A DNA stretch of 64,000 bases from Callaeas wilsoni (GCA_013398955.1 VWPU01014041.1:164099-228098); one strand, 5' to 3'; shown: positions 12,230 through 25,800, numbered from the stretch's first letter. A program made the numbers and translations. Notes: a model not told the origin generated them from the sequence alone.

Positions 12230-13060
12230 GGGGCCAGGAGCTGGGGGTGGTAACACAGTTGGCAAGGTAGAGTTTCACCAGACCGGTGGCGTGTGCCATT
12301 GTCCTCAGGTAAAGCAAGGGTCAGGGATGGTGGCCAGGTTCAAAAAGGAGATCATGAGGCATTTTTGAGGTGATGAGGCCGGTCTGAGTTCAAGCTAGGA
12401 AGTCAGATCAAGTCCTGTGGGGTAGCCAGGGCTAGACAAAGCCCTGTGATCTCTGAGAAAGGTCCATGGTCACAAGTCAGGTCCAAGGTCAAAGCACGAA
12501 ATCAGTCCATGGGTCTCAGTTCAGATCAACAGGGCCTTTGGCCGGCCACAGACACAGCTGTGGCTGAGCTGGGGAAAGACACAGTCATAGCTCAGGCAGA
12601 TACTGAAGATCCAGGGCTGCAGAGCCCACAGGTAGAGGATATGGTGTGAAAACCGAAATGACAGTATATCACATTGTTGGTAGGACAGCATTGTGTCTCT
12701 CCCCACATATGATGCACCAGACATCATCTTCCAGTCACCTTCTCGATCTGCCCAGAGTCCTGAGTTCAAGAGAGACAGAAGTGCCAACAGCAGGCAGGTG
12801 ACTCATGCCTTCTAGCAGAGACTTGCCCTCAAGAACAGTTCTGCCCTGCCAAAATTCCCAACCAGCACCAGCACAGCTGTCCTATCACCTGGGCGCACCC
12901 AGGGAGAGGGCCTCCCTCTCGTTACACCATCACACAGACCTGTGCTCACCCTAGGACCAGATGCCTGCACTCCTTTCCTCCCTTCATGCTATGCAGGAAA
13001 AGCTGTTGCACACATTGGGACTCCAGGATGCTGAGAGGTCTGCCCATGCGGGATGCAATT
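12230..13060. repeat. GC-raised block with degenerate GTCA-type short words, unidentified
   Basis: This block is clearly richer in G and C than its flanks. From about 12310 to 12530 the plus strand repeats short words such as GGGTCAGGGAT, AAGTCAGATCAAGTCC, GGTCCATGGTCACAAGTCAG and GTCCAAGGTCAAAG, giving a loose, short-period pattern without a fixed unit. From 12700 to 12960 it turns C-rich. No reading frame is convincing. It may be a decayed minisatellite or an old transposable-element relic; I could not match it to a named family. Confidence 0.35.
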
Positions 13061-13620
13061 ATGTTGAATATTTTCATACATCTCGACGGAAATGTAAATG
13101 TCAGCAACAAATATCTTTGTCAGATTTCCATAGAAGGAACAATGTACTCATTTGTGGACAAAAGGGATTGTTTCCGAACATGATCTCTGCCTTTAGGCTG
13201 TAGGACAATGCCTTTTTAGTGGTCTCCATCAAACTTTGTTTGAAATTATGTTAGTAATTGGCAGAATTTTTTAATTAGACCACCAAATGTCAACCTTAAT
13301 GCACAGGATATACAGTCATTGGCTTCTACTTTGAATTTCTTTTATTGTCTAGAGTAAAAGAATCAGCAAGGAGAGGAACCGGTTACTACAAAAGCATGAT
13401 AACTACTTCAATCCCTAGCCATAAACATACAGTAATTAATCAATTAATGCAGATTACATACGTCAAGGAAAAGATACAGTATATAGGATGAAGTCAGCAC
13501 AATCCTTTTGTATAGTTTTATGAATGATCTAATGTTGTAACTCACTCAAGATATTTCAGATTTACAGCAGTACATAAGCAGACAGTAGAATCAGAACCAA
13601 ATGAAGGAGCTGGTCCTATT

Positions 13621-13644
13621 AAAAAAAAAAAAAAAAAAAAAAAA
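13621..13644 (+). repeat. Poly(A) run of 24
   Basis: An uninterrupted run of 24 A. I looked upstream for a retrocopy that would own it as a tail (a frame or AATAAA) and found none, so it is recorded as simple sequence. Confidence 0.9.
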
Positions 13645-14087
13645 GAAGTAATGGTTTCTGGTGAACTTAAGAGATTTTGATATTCGTTGTGGAATAAAAA
13701 TGCATCATGACTTTCCACTGTCAGAGCTAAATCAGAAAAGCAAACCTATTCAGCAAAAGCCCTTACAAATTAATTATGTATTCATGCCCATGTAGCTTTA
13801 GCACATGCTTACAATTAACCCATACCTTGAACGCATTGGAGAATAAGAAACAAAATTCTTCTGAATTTAGGAATAAGTTAAAATGGTCAAAAAGACTTTA
13901 GATCTCTTAATACTCTTTTTTAAAATGAGCTTTATCATAAAGGGCATTTTCAGCACTAATTGACTTAACTACTATTTCTGAAAGGAAAGTACTTTCAGAC
14001 TCTCTGATGAACCATTTTGTGTGTTAGTCTTCCTTGCCATCCTTTGCATTTCCAATACCCAAACCTTTGTTATTTCTTCATCAGAAT

Positions 14088-14121
14088 GTTTGTGCATATA
14101 TGTATATATATGCATATTATA
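14088..14121 (+). repeat. Alternating AT/GT-type simple sequence
   Basis: TGTGCATATATGTATATATA and following bases alternate purine and pyrimidine. Simple sequence with hairpin potential. Confidence 0.7.
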
Positions 14122-17100
14122 CAAAAAAATTTATTGCTGTCTGCAACTGTATAAAGTTTAACAAAATGTAGCTCAGCTCAGGAGCCTTTTTTTAAAATTC
14201 TCTCATTCTTTATATATATTTATTAATGTTTCAACTCACAATCTGGAAGAAAAAAAGAAAGCAAAAAAAAAGATATATTGAACTGAATTTAAAAAGGAAG
14301 ATATTCATGGAAATTTTGGTGGCATAAACCCCCTTTTGATAACAGATTATATTTTATATTAAAGTGTGTGTTCACCAGCTAAATTCCCCTATCCACAGGC
14401 TTAAATTGCAAGTCCATGGAAATAAGTTATTTGATTCCTTGAAAACAATTCAACTGAATCAATTTCTAGTTATCTTTGGTCATGTTCTTTAAATTAAAAG
14501 AAACAAAAAATTTTATTTTTCTATAACTGGATTTTCATCTGAAGAATGTATCATGCATTTATAATCTTGAATACTGCTTAACTTCATATTTTCATCTGAA
14601 GACTTCCTCTGATGTTGTGTGTTGTGTGTAGTTGTGTGGCATTGATTTCAGAATAAGCTTCTAAGTCAAGGTGTGATCAGTTATATAGACAGGATCACTG
14701 CACTTTCTTATATCTGAAATATCCCTGGAGGCTTTTACCATCCCTCAGTGTCATAGATTTTAATCTTTATGGAGTGAAATCCAAAATTAACAAACACAGA
14801 GGATGTCTCACTTCAAGCACAGTACATGGTAATCTCAAGAACCCCATAATCCAAAATACAAGATGCATGTAGAGACTAGTCCACAGCCTATCGAGGTCAA
14901 AGTCCATCCTAAGTTATAGTATTCCAAGATCATGAGATTCATTTGCTATGAATCTCCTCTTAAGATTCCTTCTTGGAAGGAAAAAAATATATTCTGTAAC
15001 AACAACAGGATAATTAGATCTCCAACATATTTCATCTTAATGTGTTATATTTATTTAGAAATCATAACAATGCAAAATAAATTAAATCCCCCACAGATAA
15101 TGAAGCCAAATCAACATTTTAATGCCTCTGAATGCAATCATAAGTGGAATCTTTATGATTTTAATGCCAAAAGAGAAATTAAGACCTGCTTAGGTGGGAA
15201 AAACAAATGTTGACTAAAATGTTGGTAAGCATTTTAATACAAAACTTATAAACTCATGCTTCCTGGACACCCATTAAAACATCCCTGTAGTTCAAACTGA
15301 CTCAAAGTTCTGTGTCTCAGCACATTTCTGCAACAATGAGGTTACATTATTAACCTTAACTGAGTTGCAAAACACAAGCACCTGTACAGTTTGACCATAA
15401 TTGCACTGCTTTTGGACTGGAACTAGATCATACCTTGCTCACGCCATCCCAGACAATAACTGAAAATAAAAAGGGTAAAAAAAACCAAACTGATGTTAAC
15501 GATAAGAAAGTTAAAACTTGTTGAAGTCTCCAGATCTTGTGAGCGAGGGTGAGAAAGAGAGATACACGTGCTTCAATAAATGGCAATGGATTCATATTTA
15601 AAGTTTGGTTGACAGTGCTGCTAAACCACAGGATTGGAATCCAGGTCTGGGTTTCACTGCTGCCTGTGTCAAAGACACATAATGTGATTTTAGATGACCT
15701 GCCATAATCTTAGCTCACTTGGATACCAACATACATATTTACAAGAGATTAATTAGAGGCTTATTGGAGGCAGGTGCTTAAAGCACCTTCCTTAGTCAGT
15801 GCAAAACTTAGTCTATCTCCAATACTACAGCACACAATGGGAATAAAGGCATCCTGCATACAAATTTTCCGCTTTGGACTTTCTGCATTTCAAGAGTCCT
15901 TACTGATTCCTTTGTCCCCGTTTTCTTTGTGCATCACCTAGCACAAGAACTTAGGATTATTATAAAGCCTGGGGACCTTTAAATAAAGTGATATAACAGT
16001 AAGTACTTAGCACACTCTCAATACAGTCTCTACTAGAACAATTTCTCACTGTTAGCAACAACCTTTGGTGAAAGACAACATGTCAGTGTACTCTCAGGGA
16101 ATTCGGACAGTTTTCTAATTAATTTCTGAACATTTGTAGCACAAACCAAGCATCAGTAAATTATGCTTAGAGTATTTGGAACTCTTCCAACCTAATTTTC
16201 TTCTCTTCTCCCTCTTCTTTCACTAGAAGAGGCAGATACGGTTAAAATCACACAACAAAAATATTTCTTTACGGAACATTTGCAGCAATTACCATTTTTA
16301 TAAACGTTATTTTTTATGCTTAGGGTTTGTCCTCAGCTGATCTTGTTTCAGGTCAAGAAGTGACCCAATAAATGCAAGAAGCAGATACTCTAGACTTCCT
16401 GCTTAAGCATAGCTCAATAGAAGGCATGTTAATGGTAAAGTCTCTCAAGAGCACTTATGAGACAGAGAAACACTTAAAGGAATTATTTCTACACTTGTTT
16501 ACATTAGTATTTATAGCATTACCCTTGCAATGAGCACTTCACCACATAAAATCCACTGTACCTATAAAACGTTGCATCGAAAGCAAACCAGTCAAATAAA
16601 TAATGCAAGACTACTTTAGACTATCTACTTGCAATGAGTCACAATCCTACTTAGGTCTGTCAAGTTTAATTCAGGACTTAGGTGAAAGGTTTTGGTAAGA
16701 GTCTCATTCAAAGTCCGCATTGCATAGCTCACAACGTGTTGGCAAGACGTCTCCTTCCACAGTGCTGCAGGGAGTAAGGCCAAGGTTGTCCTTCTGTGGG
16801 TCCCAAACGCAACAGTTTCCTCAAATGACCCATTTTATTTGCAGATTTGAGAGTTAAGGGGCAGCAACAGGTCGTTTCTGAAAAATTACTTCATCTAATT
16901 GTCAAGTATTTCAATAAGAAAAACACTGTCAAGACAAACTCTTCTCCCACAACTGATCATGGTGGCTTCCTTCCTAAAACTCAGAGGTCATCTGTCCTGA
17001 CAGCCACAATTATATAAAGTGCTGCAGTACAAAGCAGAGACTGAGGCAGTCAAATCAAACAACCAGATCCATCTACCGCAACAACACTCGTTTCAATTCC

Positions 17101-17882
17101 ACTTCTGTATTAAATATCGTCTTTACCATGGTCTAGTGCTGCCTTCATAACACACCTCCCACACAGCAAGCAACCTCTTTCACTAGCTCAGTTACCAGGC
17201 TCAGTCTATAGACCCTGTAAAAGTCATTACGGCAATGTAATTTCTAGTACTTGCATTTTCGCTATAGCAAAATCTCACAGGGATCAGACCCACTTATGGT
17301 CTTAACTAAAACTAGCCATCTGACTTAATTAACATTTAGAATTCATCAAACCTTGCAGGGCTCATACTGGGCTCTGGGGCAGCTTGGCAGTGCTCACATT
17401 GGGCTCCTGCTGGGTCTATGTCTCTGGTAGCAGCGTTTTTCCACCAGATGACACACTTGGTGTTAAAGCATAGGAAGAATGAAACTGAAAAAAAAATCAG
17501 TTTCACAATATCTCCAAGTAACACAACGCACTACACAGCACAGGGAGAACAGGAGGCAGAAATAGAAAAAGCAGAAGGAACTAAGAGAAAACTCACATTG
17601 CCCTTATATATTGCTCCATAAGTTGTAACCCAACAACAGTTGTGTTTTTGTTAAATACCTTTCTGTGCAATACAAATCCTGAATATATTTTTGTTTCTCT
17701 CTATGAATGCACATTGATATTAAAAGCAGCACAATGATTTGTTTCTGTGAAGGTACCACAGATGATGGAAAAGTTTCCCACAACTAGGAGTGATGGCAGT
17801 AGGGAAACATACTTCCATTTGGGCCATCAAAAGCATCTAGATTTTCAAGACCAAAGTTCTATGCTCAGAGCACCGAACACTG

Positions 17883-17922
17883 ATGGACAGACAGCTGCTG
17901 CTCATGGTCTTGGCTGCTTCAG
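17883..17922 (+). other. Signal-peptide-like first-exon candidate
   Basis: An ATG opens a short frame reading MDRQLLLMVLAAS and ends at a good donor (TTCAG then GTGAGT at 17923) in phase 1. A short leader exon spliced in phase 1 is the usual start of immunoglobulin-superfamily genes. However, no variable-type or other immunoglobulin exon is visible in the following few kilobases: I see no paired cysteines or WYRQ/YYC-type motifs, and in-frame reading past the donor soon meets TAG. It is either an orphan relic or chance. Confidence 0.15.
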
Positions 17923-18419
17923 GTGAGTCTGGGGCAGACCTATAGAACTCTAACCTCTTTTTTCTTCGTGACCTCATAGTACATGGTCTTCACACAAGCC
18001 TACTTTGCATCTCTTCCTTCTTTGCACCCAAGTGGCAAGTTACCAAGTAATACTCAAGTAACCACCAGAGACATAGCATTCTTTCAATGACCTTAGTGTG
18101 TGATGGCTTGATTAGTTAGACTTTATGAAGTGTTCTGTCTTTCTGCTCTATGCAAAAATGCAGTTGAATGTAAAAAACCTGTTTGTTAAGAACTATCACA
18201 AGATTAAATACTTCCGAAATGTTTAAACACAATGATATTGAGAAAAGAAAGGGTCAGCTGTATAAATATACTTTTCCAACATGCAAAGTGCAATATAAAG
18301 GCAAATTTCACACATTTAGCATGAATTTCCACTATAATTTGAATTTTTACCTTCTTAAAGCTTCAAAAATTATTTTGCACTTTGATGTTCTCTGTTCCTC
18401 AGGGAATTAATTTAATTCA

Positions 18420-18458
18420 TTATTATTATTATTATTACTATTATGATTATAATTATTA
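18420..18458 (+). repeat. (ATT)n microsatellite, interrupted
   Basis: Six clean ATT units are followed by diverged units (ACT, ATG, ATA). A simple repeat. Confidence 0.85.
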
Positions 18459-18459
18459 A

Positions 18460-21400
18460 GAAAAGCATCTTAAGTCCTACATTTTATCTTATTTGAAGAC
18501 TCTAATATTGTTAAGATACAAAGCCTGTACATTCTTTTCACTGCATACCAGTGGCTGCAGGCACTGAGAAGGAGCAATGCAAGTGCATGAGAAAGGCAAA
18601 AATACCAAATTCCAACATAGGTCTTTCCTGAGAAACTATTAATTTCCTACAGGACAAACAACATATTTGGTGGCAGTGAAAATATGACAACTCTATCTAT
18701 CAATCCAACCAAGTTTATCATGAGGTTTAAGCATTTCTTAACTGTCAAACTATAACATGGGCCTAGAAATAATAAACTACATTCTGAACTATCTGCCGAA
18801 AGCACACAGGGAAAAAAAAAAGATACAAAAGATGACTTCCAAACCATAAATAATATTTTTGCAGTCATACTTGCATCCTTATTCCTGAAACCAATTTAGA
18901 AAACAATTGGACAGGGCAGCCTGGGAATAAAGAATAATTTGCCATTAGACTTTAATGTGTGATTACTTAGTAATGTAATTGAAAGCATGACTGTAGCACA
19001 TTGCCAGCTTTCTATTGCCAGGAGATTACATCGTAAATGATACAGAGCATTTAATGTCTTTTTTTTTTCCATATTTTTTGTGACAAGAAGTTTTGCTTAA
19101 TATTTGAATTTTTTTTTCTTTCTCAAATACTGCAGAATCAAGGGTTTGTGGGAAGGAGGTGTGGTGAAGGACAGGTGATAGGTCTCAATTCATCATTAAC
19201 ATGAGAAAACATAACATCCTAACTAATTGTCATGATTTCACTGGCAGATTTGTGGTGGAGGCCAATGATGTCTGAGCATATATAACTGACACAACAATGT
19301 AGCTTTAGGACTTAATTTTTGGATCTGATTCTGTGAATTAGAGTAAAATCCAAGAACTAACTGTGCAGACTATGTCTGTTGGAGCAATTTCCTAGAAATG
19401 TGTTGAGTTATACTGCCTCTACGTTCTGGAGACCTGTCTCAAATCATAGAACTCTACAAAGCCTCATGGTGTTTAAAGGCTTAATCTTCAGCCAAGGCGG
19501 CCAGGCAAAGCTGGGTGGGCTTTTGGAGGAGCCTTTTAGAGACTCTAGACCTTCATTAAGGTCTAGAGACCCTAGACCTTCATTAAGAAGCTGCACTGAC
19601 AGCTACAGAAGAGCTACAGAAATTCAGGGTTCCCCTTTGCACAGAAAGCATTGACTCAGCAGTGTTTCCCTGCCTTGTCTTTGCAGCCTTTCACTCCAAG
19701 CATCCTGTGACTTCAACAACTTTCACAACAAGAATTCCAAAGACTTTACTGGTAACGGGAGCTGGTTGCCCCAGATCACCTAACATGGCTAAGGCATCCT
19801 GTCTATGTAGCTCCTTCCTTCTCAGAGTCCATCTAGTTCACAAAAATTACTCTTAGCAGAAAATAATTAGAAGTTCAAGGGTTTTGGAATGCTGGGATTT
19901 TTGCCCATGCAAATCATGCCTTGCTGGTCCTTGTACAAAGAACCTGTGTCACCACATCCACATGAGCCCCGTACCCAAGGAGCTCGCCTGGCCCAGCAGT
20001 CCCTCTATGCATACACCATAAACAAACAGCATCAGACAAATTCAGTAGAACCGTGCTGCCACAGAGCTATCATCAAATGCTATAGCATTCATTTTTATTG
20101 TTTGATGCCTTCGGATCACCTAAGATACGCATTTCACATTTTAAGGGCAGAGGTTTCTGGGATTTAAAACCCACTCTGACAAGAGAATTCAAGAGGGAAC
20201 TGTGAGGAGCTGAAATTCACAGTGATTTCCTCTCCCTTGCAGCCCATTCTCACACGTTTTTCATCAAAATGTGGGGAATGGAGCTTGAGTAAGGATTTTG
20301 GCATGTGGCTCACAGGCTTTGTTTTGTCTTTATGCTGTTTTGCTGAATGTCAGATGACCACAGAGGCAATACAGAACTCCAACAAGAGCGGATGGTTCAG
20401 AATAGGAATTATCATTCACAAGCAAAAGTCCCTCTCCTCTGTTACACCACTAGTACTGAAACCAAGAAGGAAAGAATAAAACAATAACTGCAAGGTGGCA
20501 AAGTGGCAAGTCTTCCTTTCAGAGACTGATTCTGGGCTAATTTTCCTTCCAGTGGAAAACATGACTGAATCTTAAGAGGGGCCCTTCAACTACAACATGC
20601 AATTCATTTTTCAGGAGAAACCTTTTATTACAAGACTTCTAACAAAAATTATTTGCTTCCCAGCTGCTTTTGCATAGTTTCTTAAACTGTTGTCACAGTA
20701 TTGAATGATTGGAACAAACCAGATTACTTCCCTCTAATTTGTCCTAGTGACCTACTGTATGCATTAATAAAGGGGTATTTTTTTCTGCCTATAGCTCTGT
20801 TTTCACTGAGAAAGGTATGCCAGTTGCATTAAAATACTTTTAACCTATTCGATTCATGACAGTGGAAGTACCAGAGCCTTCTGGGCTTTGTAATATAATA
20901 GCATCCCTTTATCACGTTGAATGGTTTATTGGAACCGGCTTGTACAGATGATTTAGTTTACCATAGTGAGGCCACAACTGCAGGGCTCCAATCTCTGTTT
21001 GGGGACTCTTCTGTAATTTTCAGTGTTTCTAGTTTGGCCTTCAAATGGGTTTGCTTTTTCAGGTGTTTTCTGGTTGTGTTTTTTAGGGACATTAGCAGAT
21101 TTTGTGTGGTTTCTGTGGGTTTTTTCCTGTTTGCTTCCTTTTAACTAATTTTTTCATCAGCTAGAATTTTCATTCTTTGCCCTCTTGGTATAGACATTCT
21201 TAAGGTAAGACCTGGCCCAGATAACGTGCATTTTGTGAACACACAATAGCCACTCATTTTCATCAAAACAGAAATCAGTTTTGTCCAACAGGAGGCAGAA
21301 ACATTTGCCAACTCTATTTTACAAAGAAATATTAATATGAGGAATATTACTAGGACAAGTGTCCTCACTCTGTAAAAAGGACAACTGTATCAGAGATCTG

Positions 21401-22555
21401 AGACTGAACATGGACTGGGTTAGCTAACAAACCTGGTGACTTCATGCAGCAGCTAGCATGAGTCATGTGCAGCCAGCATGGCTCCTAGCACAAGTCCGTG
21501 AATTTTAACCTACCTTCTGCTATGACAGACGTAAATGAAATATGACAACACACTTGTCCCAAACAATCAGTTTTGCTGTGCTTAGGGAAGTAGATGGCCG
21601 AACTATGCAAATAGCCTGTTGATCAAGAAGGACAAAAGTGTCCAGAGTTGTCTGGAGCAAGAAGACTATGAGCACCACCAACAGAATGTGCATCTGTGAA
21701 CAAAATCCACTTAGCCTTTATACTTGTTTGGGCTTAAAGCATGACACTTTGGCAGAAGAGAGGGCATTTAATGGAATCTCTGCACATGATAATCTGCTGG
21801 TGATCTTATAATATGATTCTGTGTCTGGGTGTTTTAAAAATCACATAGATAAAAGGCTCTCTTTCAGCATAGAGATGAGTATGTAAAAACATAACTTTCT
21901 ACAGTTTTTATGATTATACTTACATACAAAAGCATTTTAATTGCATTACAAATCAAGATTTAACATGAATATATAGAAAAACATTCAAGCAGTCTCTGTG
22001 TTACTTCAAAAATTTTTCTTAAATGGTAGATTTTCATAAACTTTAGTGTGAGGTTTGCACTGGTACCAAAGTGAGATTCTTACCTCAAAAATATGCAGCT
22101 GCCTCCTCTACCCTGAGCTGTTGAGCAGCATGGATTTGGCTCAGTTTCATTTGCCTTTGAAGATTTTCTAAAAACACTTGCCTAATGCACTTCTCTATCT
22201 CTTGAGTAATTTTGATAAGGGGCAGGCAAAATATGGGGAATATTGCATCCTTTATGTAAAGACATTCCATGATAATAAGGGGGGGGGGGAATAAGGCAAT
22301 TTTAAGTCTGCTATTTTTTCCCCTCCAGAAGAAAATTTGACAGTAGAAAAGTCTAAGGCCAAACCTGTCAGACTTGCTAAACACTCCAAAGGAAGAGAGG
22401 AGTGAGGAGATGAAGGAGAAGAGACTAATTGGTGATGACTTTCCAGAAGTGTGCTTGTGGGTGGAAGCAAAGTCCTTCAATGAAAGGACAAAAAGCAACA
22501 GTTACAAATAGCAACAAGGGAAATTCCAGTTGTATATATATCAAAAAAATTCCTC
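18460..22555. other. Non-coding stretch, one possible conserved element
   Basis: About 18900-19060 is high-complexity DNA with several ATTA/TAAT cores and could be a conserved element. A near-perfect acceptor/donor pair frames 21159-21203, but two of its three frames carry stops. Minus-strand frames around 22.1-22.5 kb are discussed among the findings. No named gene. Confidence 0.4.
19539..19587 (+). repeat. 27-bp tandem duplication, two copies
   Basis: GAGACTCTAGACCTTCATTA at 19539 recurs at 19566 as GAGACCCTAGACCTTCATTA, one mismatch in the 22 shared bases, with GTCTA filling the spacer. A local duplication; no coding consequence is apparent. Confidence 0.85.
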
Positions 22556-22559
22556 ACAA

Positions 22560-22750
22560 TAAGCATGGCTAAGCACTGAAAAAGTTGCCCAGAGAGGCAG
22601 AGAACTTTACATCTTGAGGATTTCCAGATCTTTGTCTAAGTGCTGGGACATCCTTATATAAAATTGGACAGGGTAAGCTAAGCAACCTTGAGCAGGCAAG
22701 ATGAAATTACCTCCATAATTTCCCTCCAATCTAAATTTTTCTATGATTCT
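22560..22750 (+). mobile_element. Old, diverged CR1 LINE 3' end
   Basis: The stretch keeps several CR1 3' words in the right order: AAGCACTGAAAAAGTTGCCC then AGAGAGG (family: a GGCACTGGAACAGGTTGCCCAGAGAGG-like block), TTGAGGATTTCCAGA (family: TGGAGGTGTTCAAG), CTTGAGCAGG, and finally CCCTCCAATCTAAATTTTTC followed by CTATGATTCT (family: CCTTCCAACCTAAATTATTC plus tail). It is far more diverged than the copy near 50 kb, has no useful reading frame left, and is only about 190 bases long. It is likely a much older insertion from another CR1 subfamily. The call rests on word order rather than a computed alignment. Confidence 0.75.
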
Positions 22751-22813
22751 TCTATTCCATGTCTACACACTCTCAGAGGAGGGGTGATAGTAGGAGTATA
22801 TGGTTACAGGCTC

Positions 22814-22875
22814 TACAGTCACTGATACCAAATTTAGTGGGTACTGTCACTGGTACACAAGGTCTACTGTCACTG
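22814..22875 (+). repeat. Three spaced copies of an 11-bp word
   Basis: The word TACWGTCACTG (W is A or T) occurs at 22814, 22842 and 22865, spaced 28 and 23 bases apart, just downstream of the old CR1 end. It is probably a decayed tandem repeat. Confidence 0.5.
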
Positions 22876-25800
22876 AGAAAATTGAAGAAAATCAGCCAAA
22901 GAGACTAATGAGAGACCCCCAAGAGAACAAATGATTTCTACTGTCTGGTGTACAGCAATTATGTCCTGATGCAGAACCAGAAGAAATCTACATTGGCCTT
23001 GGAGAGGATATTGCTCTGTATCTTGGAATGCAATCACAGCAAGTACAGAGAGGGACATTCACTAAATCTAGAATATGAAAAAATAATCCATCGTACACAT
23101 TAAAGAATTTCAACAACTTTCCTTTCTTACAAAAATACTGGCCTCAAAGTATTGTAACATCAACTGAGATTGTGGTGTCTACTGTACAAGTACCAGTTGT
23201 GAGCATCAGATACCCAGATCATTCATCCTGAACTCCTGCCTTTTTCTTCCACTACTTGACTTCTCTGGATCAGAGGATGCAAATTGCCCTGGACTCCATC
23301 AAATCTGAGTAGTTTGTCTAATACGGACAAATTTCTTCTGGTGACATGCTGGTAAATGAGACCACAAAACACATTATTCTATTGATGTCCCATCACATGT
23401 GAATCCAGGTTCACAGAATTAGAAGGCAAAGACGTAATTCCAGTTGACCGCAGAGCCTCCAGTATGTAAATTAGATTTGGCTAGTTCTGTGCAACAGAGC
23501 TATCAAGTAAAATGGTGAAGCATACCATAAGAAATCAGATACAACAGCCTGAAGTAAACTACAGTTGGTTTGTCAAACTTTATAAATACGGTTATGTTGA
23601 CTGAAAAAAATTATCCCTGCCAGTTAGTCCAATTTGGGGAATTACTTGGGAATGTTAGCTCATGACTCAAAAAGTTCTGCCATAGTTACAACATATGGAA
23701 CGTATTAAGTGAATACTCCAAAATTCTTCTGGGATTCATTTTTTATTACAGGTCCTGACAGAATTTTTTATTTTCTCTCTTACAGCTTTTTGTCTTTTAC
23801 TACCCACATCACTGTACACCAGTGTAGACTGGTCCTGGAGAACTCTAATCCCTCTTTCTAAACTACAATGCATTGAACGCCACAACCTTCCCCAGTTCAA
23901 CACCTATAAACTCACCAAAACCTCAGCCATATTACTTTGTGCTGATTTATTTCTCTCACATCTGAAGCGAATCAGTACTTGGCCATCTCTGGAACATGGT
24001 CTTACTGCAAAGAACACATCACTAATTAAGCACTGGCTGATTTGAATTATCTGGCCAGCTACAGAGAGGCAAAGTAATCTCCTGCAGTAGTGGTACAGAT
24101 GTCATAGGCCAATATGGTTTATCTATATCCACCTAGCCCTATTGAACTCTACAGAAATTATACTCACTGAAGAGATATTCCTTCAATTTTAAGATATAGT
24201 CAAGATGCCCAGAATATTTTGGGTTATCAAAGAGCCTTCTGGCACATTTAAAATAAGAACAGCAACATTAGCTTCATCACCATCACTGAACTTGATAGCG
24301 GAAAATTACATCTAGGAGTTGGAAGTGTATCAAAAAGAAATTCCTGTACAGCATCACTGTATGCTCTTAAACCACTGCTAGCTTTTGCCCCAGAGACAGG
24401 ATATACTTCAATGATGTGTGAAGTAATCTCTGTATACTTTGCAGTTAGGTTTAAAATTCTCTTTGTCATTCCTCAAGATAAAATGGCACTAGCCAGAGGA
24501 AGGAGTATATTTCAAGAGTAGGGTGGTTTGTGTTGGTTTTTTTGGTTTTGTTTTGTTGGGGCTTTTTTCCTCCATTTTTATGTCCGCTAGTCCAGTTGGT
24601 GGAGACTATTATCCAGTCTTCCTTCTCTAAAAAGCCTTCCATGAAGTTGACTGCTATGGATAAATGCTTCTCATCCTGGTATCTGACAGCAGCACATAGA
24701 CAGACCTTTTTCCCAGTATCATAGAAAATTCTCTGAGTAAGGTTAGACTAGATAATGGTAGCTTCCTCTCTACAGTTCCACTCCCAAAAAGCTAGAGTCA
24801 TCCCCATAATTGTTAAACAATGGAATAATTTCCTAAAACTGTGGCAGCCACACTTTGATGGACACTGTAGAAATAAACTAGTGTAATCATTTTTATTTTC
24901 TGAAGTTTTGTTACACGTACTGTAATAAAATATTCTAATGAGATCTCTGGAGACATATATCCTATTGAGAAACATATGCTGAACAATCACCAAATAGTAT
25001 TCCTTCAGTATGCTAGAAAAGAGGGAAAACGTTTCCTTCATTCACCACTCCAGTTGAATGTTCTATCAACTGTCTGCTATTGGCAGGCCTACTCTGGTAA
25101 ATTTTGCCACTATTTGCTTCTACATAAAAAGCCAAAGCACTAATTTAAAACAAAGTAAATATCTAGGTCTCACACCAGATTGGTCCAACACACTTAGTTC
25201 AAGCACAAGTATCACCTTTTATGGTTTAGTTTAACCTGCTCAGGAAGAGGTCTAAGACTGGCCAAAATCCTATAAGCTACATACGAGGCAGTGGGTACAT
25301 TCAGAGACCAGCATTTCTATAGCTGGTAAAATATTTCTACACAGCCAACACCACCTCGTATTGCTGAACTCATGCTTAATGTTAATCCATTTTACAGTAA
25401 ACTAACAAATAACACAGATGTCTTCCTTCACCACATGAGTGTTAAGTGCTTGATCAATCCATAAGAACGTTAAAATCACTTCTAAAACACCTTGGTTAAC
25501 TCTAACTTTTAGCCAACAAGTCTCTTCAGAATATAGTTGCCTATGGAACTGTATAGATCCACACTGTATGGAGGCTTTCTCTCAGGAAAGTTAGTAGGTC
25601 TCAAAAATTATGATCAAGACTCTATTTGATCTGGAGTGTCCACAAAACCAGTATTAAGAGTGGCTAATTCTTGGGGACTATCTCCCCTTGAGGAAGATAG
25701 ATACTCTTTTTTTGTAAGAGTATCTCTTCAGAGTACTACTGATGGCATCAAACGATGACTAAAGTCATCAAATTGCAAATCATCCCTAGGGCTGCACAGC

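Larger units (their letters stand above)
13065..17880. other. Non-coding AT-rich stretch
   Basis: It contains a poly(A) run and AT simple sequence. No exon or mobile element recognised. Confidence 0.5.

Noticed and set aside
13560..13644. Retrocopy tail suggested by the 24-base poly(A)
   Set aside because: No frame, polyadenylation signal or target-site duplication was seen upstream.
21159..21203. Exon-like stretch between TTTTTTCATCAG and AAG/GTAAGACC
   Set aside because: Only one frame is open and the peptide (RIFILCPLGIDILK) is not recognised; it shows how easily such pairs arise in this sequence.
23400..23450. Possible minus-strand CR1 tail (TTCACAGAATTAGAAGG)
   Set aside because: Resemblance stops after a few bases; no second tail unit and no further CR1 words.
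24720..24785. Possible further CR1 3' end (GGTTAGACTAGATAATGG)
   Set aside because: Only one CR1-like word is present; the tail and upstream words are missing.
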